A stretch of 25,792 nt of DNA from an uncultured Bacteroidales bacterium (GTDB taxonomy: Bacteria > Bacteroidota > Bacteroidia > Bacteroidales > Muribaculaceae), in contig USIY01000006.1 in the NCBI GenBank assembly GCA_900554845.1, positions 1 to 25,792 on the forward strand. The letters run 5' to 3'. How positions within the stretch are numbered: the first letter of the stretch is position 1; every line of letters begins with the position of its first letter. The translations under genes were made by a program, and so were the position numbers. Shown one piece after another: positions 8,273 through 15,396 of this stretch. The notes below the pieces were generated by a model that searched no databases, had not been told where the DNA came from, and saw only the letters and a program-made list of their open reading frames with translations.

Positions 8273-8908
8273 ATGAAGAAACTGACTATAATATTGTTGC
8301 TGTTGCTTGCGCTGTTGCCGGATGCAACGGCTGCGACATTGACCCCTCGACAGAAGCAGGAGGTAATAACGAAACTTAACAAGAGCACAACGGCGATGAA
8401 ATCCATGCAGTGCGGATTTACTCAGACAAAGTATCTGTCCCTTCTCAGCGACAAGATGGTTTCGAAAGGCCATATGTATTATCAACAGCCACATAAGCTG
8501 AGGTGGGAATATTCATCGCCATACCAATATACGTTTATTCTCAATGGAACGGAGGTCTACGTCAGGAATAAATCTAAAAAAGATGTTATCAACACAAACA
8601 ACAACAAGCTTTTCAAGGAAGTCGCCAGAATAATGTTGAGAACTGTAACGGGAAAAGCATTGTCCGATGCGGCGGATTTTAGCATAGACGTCTCTGACGG
8701 AGGATCTTTATGGAAAGTGATCCTGATCCCCAGGAAGAAGGACTTGAAGCGCATGTTCAGCAAGATAATCCTGTCGTTCAGGAAATCTGATTCCATAATT
8801 TCAGAAATAGACATGTATGAGAAAAACAACGACCGTACCAATATAATACTCAAAGACGTCACTGCAAACGGAAAGATAAATGAGAGCCTTTTTGTTATTC
8901 CTAAGTAG
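8273..8908 (+). CDS. LolA-like periplasmic lipid/lipoprotein carrier
   Basis: This is a 211-residue protein with a classic signal peptide (MKKLTIILLLLLALLPDATA, cleavage near residue 20). The mature part has the LolA-type half-barrel pattern: an early amphipathic helix, then MQCGFTQTKYLSLLSDKMVSKG and LRWEYSSPYQYTFILNG, the latter typical of outer-membrane lipoprotein carrier relatives. APE clusters commonly include a LolA paralogue, thought to carry the lipidated pigment across the periplasm. Its last 29 bases overlap the next gene in another frame, and that gene may encode its outer-membrane acceptor partner. Confidence 0.88.
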   Translation: MKKLTIILLLLLALLPDATAATLTPRQKQEVITKLNKSTTAMKSMQCGFTQTKYLSLLSDKMVSKGHMYYQQPHKLRWEYSSPYQYTFILNGTEVYVRNKSKKDVINTNNNKLFKEVARIMLRTVTGKALSDAADFSIDVSDGGSLWKVILIPRKKDLKRMFSKIILSFRKSDSIISEIDMYEKNNDRTNIILKDVTANGKINESLFVIPK

Positions 8909-9356
8909 CTTACTGACGTTTTTCGGACTGGAAGCATCAGAGACTGGACCTGAATATTCGGCTATACCCTCGATACGATATTCCTTCCGGATGGATATGT
9001 CGCGCGGGTATTTGTCCGGAATATTTCTGACAAAACAGACGGCCACAGAAATAAAGGGAAGCGTCATCAATGAGTTCGGAGTGGAAGCTTTAAGCTTCAG
9101 ATATGATATAAAGAACGAAAAGCTCAAGTTAATGAATGTGATCGGATTTCTTGACAAATGGTATATTAAGAAAATATTGCGAAACGACCTAAGGTTTTGC
9201 CTTTATGAACTTTATGGATTGGCGCATAATCAAAATAGAAACTACGACGTTTCATATAGGGACGACATCCTCATGATAGTGAATAGAAAACGTAATATAT
9301 CCTATTCTTTCACACCCATGCCAAACATTGACATGAATAATGACACTGAACAATAA
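8880..9356 (+). CDS. Exported LolB/DUF3261-like protein without lipobox
   Basis: This 158-residue protein starts at ATG 8880, inside the 3' end of the LolA-like gene (29-nt overlap). It has a short hydrophobic signal sequence (FLLFLSSLLTFFGLEASE). The mature region contains LSGIFLTKQTATEIKGSV followed by NEFGVEALSFRYD, a beta-rich layout that resembles LolB and DUF3261 proteins. No cysteine occurs near the cleavage site, so unlike LolB it is not predicted to be a lipoprotein. It probably works with the LolA-like carrier in delivering a lipid-like product. This is inferred from pattern and position; I could not confirm the family. Confidence 0.65.
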   Translation: MRAFLLFLSSLLTFFGLEASETGPEYSAIPSIRYSFRMDMSRGYLSGIFLTKQTATEIKGSVINEFGVEALSFRYDIKNEKLKLMNVIGFLDKWYIKKILRNDLRFCLYELYGLAHNQNRNYDVSYRDDILMIVNRKRNISYSFTPMPNIDMNNDTEQ

Positions 9357-9714
9357 CCTATACAGTATAATCGAATCAGACGCCTCGCGACGGACATTCA
9401 AGGTAGGATTAATTCCTGATTATGCCATTTACAAGGCACATTTCCCTGAATTGCCCGTTACACCTGGTGTATGCATTATCCAGATAGCGACGGAACTGGC
9501 GCAGGAACTGTTTGAAATTTCTCTCAGGCTTGTTTCTGTGCAAAATGCCAAATTCTTAAATATAATCCATCCTATTGAAACTCCTGAAATCAATTATATC
9601 TTCAGGAAGGTAATGGAGAACGATGAGGATGACACTGTGAAGGTAATGACGGAAGTTGCTGACAATGAAGGAATGATCTATGCTAAATTAACCCTTGTCT
9701 ATCGGAAGAAATGA
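9340..9714 (+). CDS. Hotdog-fold 3-hydroxyacyl-ACP dehydratase-like protein, catalytic Glu replaced by Gln
   Basis: This is a 124-residue FabZ/FabA-related hotdog protein. The signature YKAHFPELPVTPGV keeps the catalytic His (His34) and the PxxPG loop. Fourteen residues later, at the FabZ Glu position, there is Gln48 (CIIQIATELAQ). The other hotdog dehydratase at 3053 has the Glu but not the His, so the two look complementary. The ATG at 9340 overlaps the preceding gene by 17 bases, and its own stop overlaps the next ATG by four. It is expected to help create the conjugated double bonds. Whether it is active alone is doubtful from the active-site change. Confidence 0.88.
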   Translation: MTLNNNLYSIIESDASRRTFKVGLIPDYAIYKAHFPELPVTPGVCIIQIATELAQELFEISLRLVSVQNAKFLNIIHPIETPEINYIFRKVMENDEDDTVKVMTEVADNEGMIYAKLTLVYRKK

Positions 9715-11690
9715 CCTACTGTGATAGAAACGATCTTATAGAGACAATGCATATGCTTAAAGTGTGTGTGTTGGTGCCTACGTACAACAACGCAGGCACG
9801 CTTCGTAGTGTCGTTTCCGATATACTTGACTATTCAGATTCCGTCATTGTGATAAATGACGGCAGCACTGACGATACAGCAGAGATTCTCCAGGATTTCG
9901 GTAATAGAATCACTAAAGTGTCCTATCAGTCCAACAAGGGTAAAGGACATGCCTTGAAGGCAGGATTCCGTAAGGCCCGTGAACTTGGGTATGAATATGC
10001 CATCACAATAGATTCGGACGGTCAGCATTATCCGGAGGAAATCCCGAATTTCGTACGGGCGATTGCCGAGAATCCCGGCGCTATGATAATAGGGGAACGT
10101 GACCTGTCCAACGTCGATATTAATGGTAAAAGCTCATTTGCCAATAAGTTCTCTAATTTCTGGTTCAGTGTCCAGACCGGATTAAGGCTTAGGGACACTC
10201 AGACCGGATACCGTGCCTATCCTCTGAAGAATTTACACGGACTATCGATTATGACAAGCCGATACGAAGCGGAGCTTGAACTTCTCGTATTTGCCGCATG
10301 GAACGGCGTCCGTATCGTTTCGATGCCAATAAAGGTATACTATCCGCCTCGATCACAGAGAGTGAGTCATTTTAAACCTCTCAAAGACTTCTCACGTATC
10401 AGTGTACTCAACACAATACTCTGTGTCGGGGCTCTTGTGTACGGACTGCCGATGGTAGTGTTAAACGCAATAGCCAAGCGAAAGATTTTCAACAAAGAAT
10501 TCACTCCTTTCACCCGAGTTAAGGGTAAGCGGCGTCCGGCCGCTTTGACTCTTGGCAGAATGGCATCATCCTTTTACGGGTTCTCTATCTTCGCAATCAT
10601 CGTGATGGGTGTGTTCATTCCGTTTATCCGCATATATTTCAGAATAGGCAAGAATACTCCCGAAAAAAGTTATGGGTTCCATATAATGCTTCAAAAACTG
10701 TCGGCCTTCATCAATAGATGTTATCCGTCAAACCGCACTACTTATGAGAATCCATCCGGAGAGAATCTGGCAGTTCCCGCGATAGTGATATGCAACCATC
10801 AATCGCATCTTGACCTTCCATTGATGATTGCGTCAAATCCCAGGTTGATATTCCTGACCAATGACGCGGTATGGAACACTCGTCTATATGGTTCCATAAT
10901 ACGGAATGCGGAGTATCTGCCTATATCGGCTGGAATGGATGTGTTAATCCCTCGACTTAAGGATTTGCGTGACAGAGGTTACTCCATAGCTATATTCCCG
11001 GAAGGAACAAGGTCGCCGGATTGTAGGATAGCGCGCTTTCACAAGGGGGCCTTTTTGCTGGCCCAGGAGCTTGGAATGGATATAGTGCCGATGGTGCTTC
11101 ACGGCCCCGGACATTATCTGCCGAAACATGAATCTATGTTCATGAAAGGAGATATGGTATTGAAGACTTTACCCCGCGTAGGAAGGAATGAAATCGAAGG
11201 AATGGAACTTCGCGAACAGGCAAAATATTTCCGCAGGTTGATACGCAAGGAATACGACAAATATGCAGCTGAAAAGGAGACGGTTGCATATTTCAAGAAT
11301 CTTATCCTTTACAAGTACGCCTACCGCGGATGGGACATTGTTTCTCGGTGCAAACACACTCTTCGGCAACTGCCGCAATACAGCGGATACATCGAGACCA
11401 GAGGCCGATATGGTCGTGTGCGTATCCTTAACAGCGGAATCGGCACATTCGCGTTGGTTTACGCTCTTGTCAACAACACCACGGAGACAGAGGCTTATGA
11501 GAGCAATCCCAAGGATTACGAGACAGCGTCAAATACAGCCTGTTTGCCGAAGAATCTCCATTACTTAAAGGCTGTCTGGAACAGTGAATATCGGCGTGAC
11601 GGCGATGCTGACCTTACGATAGTTCTGAACAGTCATAAGGATGAATTCAACAAGGAAACTGATACATTATTCCTGAAACTGAAGTCATGA
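9711..11690 (+). CDS. GT2 glycosyltransferase fused to lysophospholipid acyltransferase, with C-terminal Rossmann-like domain
   Basis: This 659-residue fusion has three parts. Residues about 16-210 form a DPM/ArnC-like GT2 domain with VPTYNNAGTL, NDGSTDD (49-55) and the DSDGQH metal-binding motif (101-106). Hydrophobic segments follow near 231-252 and 286-312. Residues about 340-490 form a PlsC-type acyltransferase with NHQSHLD (His363-Asp368, HX4D) and FPEGTRS (429-435). The last 130 residues (about 530-659) look like a degenerate methyltransferase-type Rossmann domain (ILNSGIGTFALVYAL) and resemble the C-terminus of the MMPL protein at 15397. Both catalytic domains look intact. It probably builds a glycosylated, acylated lipid anchor for the polyene. 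The ATG at 9711 overlaps the upstream stop by four bases. Confidence 0.88.
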   Translation: MTYCDRNDLIETMHMLKVCVLVPTYNNAGTLRSVVSDILDYSDSVIVINDGSTDDTAEILQDFGNRITKVSYQSNKGKGHALKAGFRKARELGYEYAITIDSDGQHYPEEIPNFVRAIAENPGAMIIGERDLSNVDINGKSSFANKFSNFWFSVQTGLRLRDTQTGYRAYPLKNLHGLSIMTSRYEAELELLVFAAWNGVRIVSMPIKVYYPPRSQRVSHFKPLKDFSRISVLNTILCVGALVYGLPMVVLNAIAKRKIFNKEFTPFTRVKGKRRPAALTLGRMASSFYGFSIFAIIVMGVFIPFIRIYFRIGKNTPEKSYGFHIMLQKLSAFINRCYPSNRTTYENPSGENLAVPAIVICNHQSHLDLPLMIASNPRLIFLTNDAVWNTRLYGSIIRNAEYLPISAGMDVLIPRLKDLRDRGYSIAIFPEGTRSPDCRIARFHKGAFLLAQELGMDIVPMVLHGPGHYLPKHESMFMKGDMVLKTLPRVGRNEIEGMELREQAKYFRRLIRKEYDKYAAEKETVAYFKNLILYKYAYRGWDIVSRCKHTLRQLPQYSGYIETRGRYGRVRILNSGIGTFALVYALVNNTTETEAYESNPKDYETASNTACLPKNLHYLKAVWNSEYRRDGDADLTIVLNSHKDEFNKETDTLFLKLKS

Positions 11691-13198
11691 GCAAGAGCTG
11701 TATCATAATAGGCGGTGGAATCGGAGGTCTCTTCAGTGGGGCGTTCCTGTCACGCAACGGATACAAGGTGACTGTGCTGGAGAAGAATGCCACAGTAGGA
11801 GGCGGTCTCCAGTGCTTCAGGAAGAAAGGGAAGATCTTCGAGACCGGGATGCATGTGATGGGAGGTTGGGAACATGGAGGCAATCTATCAAAAATATGCT
11901 CATATCTCGGAATCCTTGATAAACTGAATATTCATCATCTTGACTCTGACTGTATGGATGAAATCCATTATGTAGTTTCGGACGAGGTGTTCAGAATACC
12001 CTCAGGACGCGAACAGTTCATCAAGAGATTGTCAGGATATTTCCCCGAAGAAGCCGACGGCATAAGGAAATATGTCGATCGGCTTTACGCACTTACCGAT
12101 GAGCTTCCTCTGTTCAATATGAGAGAGTCTACGGAATCGCTACGGATACATTCCGAAAAATTCCTTTGGCCTTCCGACAGGCTGATAGGATATTATATCA
12201 AGAACCACAGACTGCGCGAGATTCTTGCGTATCTTAATCCTATCTATGGAGGGAGGGCCGGGATTACGCCTGCTTATATACACGCCATTATCAATGTACT
12301 GTATATCAATGGCACATCGCGCTTCGTCAAAGGGAGCCAACAGCTTGTCGATGCTCTATCGGAGATTATTTGCAATGGTGGTGGCGGAGTATATGGAAAC
12401 TCTGAGGTATCCTCGGTGGCCGTATCGGGAGATGAGGTGAAGTATGTGGAGTTGCTTGACGGTCGGCGGTTTGACGCAGATTGGTATATATCTGCGGTGC
12501 ATCCAGTGGAGATGCTCAGGCTCTTGCCGGAGGGCACATTCAACAAAGCGTATGTGACTCGTCTCAACGAGCTACCGAACTCTTATTCAGCGTTTTCACT
12601 TTATATAGACCTTAAGCCGGATGCATTTCCATACATAGATCATACTTGCTACTATGTTAAGGATTATGGAGAAATGTGGCGCCAGGATAAATTTGACATT
12701 CACGACTGGCCAAAGATATTCATGTACATGACTCCGCCTGATGAGAACCAGGGAAAGTACGCCGGGAGAATGCTCGTGCACTGCATAATGAGTTACGGGC
12801 AAGTCAGAAAATGGGAGGCTACAACGGTAGGAAACCGTGGAGCGGATTATGAACGATGGAAGAAGGAATGTACGGATAAGATTATTGACCGACTTGAGTC
12901 GTTATATCCGGGATTCCGCTGTGCAGTGGCCGAGGTTTACTCATCCAGTCCGTTGACCATCAGAGACTATTACCATACAAAAGAGGGATCTATGTTTGGA
13001 TATGTCAAGGATTGCAACAACATAATGCTGTCTCAACTATCACCGCAGACTAAAGTCCGGAACTTGCTGTTGACGGGACAGAACATACATCTGCACGGTA
13101 TCTGCGGAGTGTCGCTGACGGCTATTCTGACTGCGGAGACTTTGCTCGGCAGGAACACACTTGTAAAACAAATAAACCATGCCTCGGCAAACACTTGA
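11687..13198 (+). CDS. FAD-dependent oxidoreductase, CrtI/phytoene desaturase-like
   Basis: This is a 503-residue flavoprotein. The N-terminal dinucleotide-binding motif IIIGGGIGGLFSG (residues 6-18) continues to the ribose-binding Glu in VTVLEKN. The C-terminal segment GQNIHLHGICGVSLTA matches the conserved FAD-binding end of phytoene desaturase, carotenoid isomerase and all-trans-retinol saturase-type enzymes. CrtI-family enzymes act on hydrophobic polyenes by desaturation or isomerisation. Here it could isomerise or oxidise the aryl polyene; that is inferred from context. Related oxidoreductases occur in flexirubin-type clusters of Bacteroidetes. Its start overlaps the preceding stop (ATGA), and its end overlaps the next gene by 20 bases. 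Confidence 0.88.
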   Translation: MSKSCIIIGGGIGGLFSGAFLSRNGYKVTVLEKNATVGGGLQCFRKKGKIFETGMHVMGGWEHGGNLSKICSYLGILDKLNIHHLDSDCMDEIHYVVSDEVFRIPSGREQFIKRLSGYFPEEADGIRKYVDRLYALTDELPLFNMRESTESLRIHSEKFLWPSDRLIGYYIKNHRLREILAYLNPIYGGRAGITPAYIHAIINVLYINGTSRFVKGSQQLVDALSEIICNGGGGVYGNSEVSSVAVSGDEVKYVELLDGRRFDADWYISAVHPVEMLRLLPEGTFNKAYVTRLNELPNSYSAFSLYIDLKPDAFPYIDHTCYYVKDYGEMWRQDKFDIHDWPKIFMYMTPPDENQGKYAGRMLVHCIMSYGQVRKWEATTVGNRGADYERWKKECTDKIIDRLESLYPGFRCAVAEVYSSSPLTIRDYYHTKEGSMFGYVKDCNNIMLSQLSPQTKVRNLLLTGQNIHLHGICGVSLTAILTAETLLGRNTLVKQINHASANT

Positions 13199-14078
13199 TA
13201 TATTCATAATAATAATGCTTGCGTACTTATCCCAGAGCGTATCCGCACAGGACAAGCCGTTGCATATATGGAATAAATCCAAATGCAGTGCCGATGTCAG
13301 ACTTACGCCGTATCTGGCAGAGGGAAAGGGGAATACTGCAGTGATAGTATGTCCGGGCGGCAGCTATTTCTGGCTTGACGTCAAGACTGAAGGCATCGAG
13401 GTGGCCAAATGGCTTAATTCCCAAGGAATCTCCGCTTTTGTACTGGAATATCGCGTAGGGACCATAGCTGGATTCATCACGCACAATAGACTTATTAGAC
13501 GTGGAAATCGTTATCCCGATCCCCTTCAGGATGTGCAACGGAGTATCCAGATTGTTCGTGAACATGCTGAAGAGCTTGGTATTGACCCTAATCAAGTAGG
13601 AGTTATGGGATTCTCTGCCGGAGGACATCTTGCCTTAATGTCTGGAATATATTTCGATACGGATGTCCTGACTCAGGTTGGGGTGCGCCCTAAAGTATCA
13701 TTACGGCCTGATTTCATAGCTCCGATATATCCGGTTGTTACATTTTCGCATCCTTCCGTGCATAAGCGTTCGCGTAGGGGGCTGCTTGGAGAGGGAAGGT
13801 CCATCAGCAAGGAATTGAAAGATTCTCTGTCTCTGGAGCGTCATGTACGTGACGATATGCCGCCTACCTATATTATGAACTGTTTGGATGACCCTATAGT
13901 AAAATGCAAAAATTCAGAGCTGTTGGACTCGGCAATGACCGCCAAGAATGTGCGGCACAGATATTTACGGTTCAAAACCGGCGGACATGGATTCGGAGCT
14001 TCTTCCAATAAGACCTCCGCGGAGGCTAACACTTGGAAAGATGATTTTATAAACTGGCTTAAAGGTATATTGAGATGA
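13179..14078 (+). CDS. Secreted alpha/beta hydrolase (acetyl-xylan/feruloyl-esterase-like)
   Basis: This 299-residue protein has a signal peptide ending SVSAQ (about residue 23). The fold signatures are CPGGSYFWLD (oxyanion region, 58-67), the nucleophile elbow GFSAGGH (Ser146), an acid in CLDDP (Asp237 or Asp238) and GGHGFG (His270). Relatives include acetyl esterases and the BD-FAE-type esterases that Bacteroidetes use on plant polysaccharides. It overlaps the FAD oxidoreductase gene by 20 bases and the CoA ligase gene by four, so it is translationally embedded in the cluster. It could deacylate an outer-membrane pigment precursor or release an aromatic acid from outside the cytoplasm. Neither is demonstrated by the sequence. 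Confidence 0.88.
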   Translation: MPRQTLDIFIIIMLAYLSQSVSAQDKPLHIWNKSKCSADVRLTPYLAEGKGNTAVIVCPGGSYFWLDVKTEGIEVAKWLNSQGISAFVLEYRVGTIAGFITHNRLIRRGNRYPDPLQDVQRSIQIVREHAEELGIDPNQVGVMGFSAGGHLALMSGIYFDTDVLTQVGVRPKVSLRPDFIAPIYPVVTFSHPSVHKRSRRGLLGEGRSISKELKDSLSLERHVRDDMPPTYIMNCLDDPIVKCKNSELLDSAMTAKNVRHRYLRFKTGGHGFGASSNKTSAEANTWKDDFINWLKGILR

Positions 14079-15382
14079 AATATTCACATTCCGACATAGA
14101 GTTCTGCACAAGCGATGAAATCGAGATTTTTCAGAATGAACGGCTTCAGGAGGCATTGCGCTATCTGTGGGAACATTCGCCGTTCTATCAGCGCATGTTC
14201 CGGTCTCACCACATAGACATAAACGAAATAAGAACAATTCAGGATTTACAACTGTTGCCGTTTACCGAGAAGAAGGACCTGCAGTTGTACAACAACGATT
14301 TTCTGTGTGTGCCTCAGTACAAGATCATTGATTATATCACGACATCCGGAACTCTGGGTGATCCCGTTACTTTTGGATGCACGGACAGGGATCTTGACCG
14401 TCTGGCATACAATGAAAAGAAATCATTTGAATGCGCAGGTGTTCACCCTGGCAATATCGTGCAGCTCATGACAACCATCGACAAACGTTTCATGGCTGGA
14501 TTGGCTTATTTCTTAGGTATAAGGGAACTTGGCGCAGGCATCATCCGTGTGGGAAATGGAATGCCTGAACTGCAGTGGGACACCATACAGAGAATCAAGC
14601 CCGACACAATCATGTGTGTTCCGTCATTCATACTGCGCCTTATTGAATATGCGGAACAGCATGGGATCGATTACCGCAACAGCAGTGTGAAGCGTATAAT
14701 TGGAATCGGCGAAGGGTTGAGGGAGCAAGATTTCAGCCTGAACTTATTGGGAAGACGAATCAAGGAGAAGTGGAATGTGGAGCTTTACGCCACATATTCG
14801 TCTACCGAAATGGGCGCCACCTTCTCAGAATGTTCGTATGGATGCGGCGGCCATGTGCATCCGGAATTAATAATTGTCGAGATTATCGGCGAAGACAATA
14901 AGCCGGTGCCTGATGGGGAAGTAGGCGAGGTTGTGGTCACAACCCTCGGAGTTGAAGGGATGCCTTTGCTTCGGTTCCGCACCGGCGATATGAGCAGTAA
15001 GATTACCGGGCAATGCAGATGCGGCCGCAATTCCTACCGTCTGACCCCGTTGGTGGGCAGAAAGAACAATATGATAAAACTGAAAGGCACTACCATCTAT
15101 CCTCCTGCCATAAATGATGTGCTTGACAACACGCCGTATGTGACGAACTATGTGGTCGTGGTGCGCGACAGCTATGCCGGAACCGATGAAGTGGTCGTTA
15201 AGGTCGGAATAGCCGGTACACAACCCTTCGATATCATAAAGGACCTGAAGGACAGATTTCGTTCAAAGATTCGTGTGGCTCCCATTGTAGAGGTGCTTTC
15301 ACCGGATGATATCCAGAAGATTATCAATCCCGGTAGCAACAGAAAGCCCATAAAGTTCATCGATAACCGACAAAAGAATTAA
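14075..15382 (+). CDS. PaaK-like aromatic acyl-CoA ligase
   Basis: This 435-residue adenylate-forming enzyme belongs to the phenylacetate-CoA ligase group. The N-terminal part has HSPFYQRMF, typical of PaaK. The phosphate-binding loop reads TTSGTLGDPV (about residues 89-98), the A5-type motif is YSSTEMG, and the hinge region has LRFRTGDMS. A Cys-rich segment (CSYGCGGH and CRCGRNS) matches the zinc-binding cysteines seen in PaaK-type ligases. The C-terminal lid starts at GRKNNMIKLKGTTIYP. It probably activates an aromatic starter acid as a CoA thioester or loads it onto an ACP. No tyrosine/histidine ammonia lyase or chorismate lyase is present to make that acid. Its ATG overlaps the upstream hydrolase stop. 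Confidence 0.9.
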   Translation: MKYSHSDIEFCTSDEIEIFQNERLQEALRYLWEHSPFYQRMFRSHHIDINEIRTIQDLQLLPFTEKKDLQLYNNDFLCVPQYKIIDYITTSGTLGDPVTFGCTDRDLDRLAYNEKKSFECAGVHPGNIVQLMTTIDKRFMAGLAYFLGIRELGAGIIRVGNGMPELQWDTIQRIKPDTIMCVPSFILRLIEYAEQHGIDYRNSSVKRIIGIGEGLREQDFSLNLLGRRIKEKWNVELYATYSSTEMGATFSECSYGCGGHVHPELIIVEIIGEDNKPVPDGEVGEVVVTTLGVEGMPLLRFRTGDMSSKITGQCRCGRNSYRLTPLVGRKNNMIKLKGTTIYPPAINDVLDNTPYVTNYVVVVRDSYAGTDEVVVKVGIAGTQPFDIIKDLKDRFRSKIRVAPIVEVLSPDDIQKIINPGSNRKPIKFIDNRQKN

Positions 15383-15396
15383 TTTATCTTGATTTT

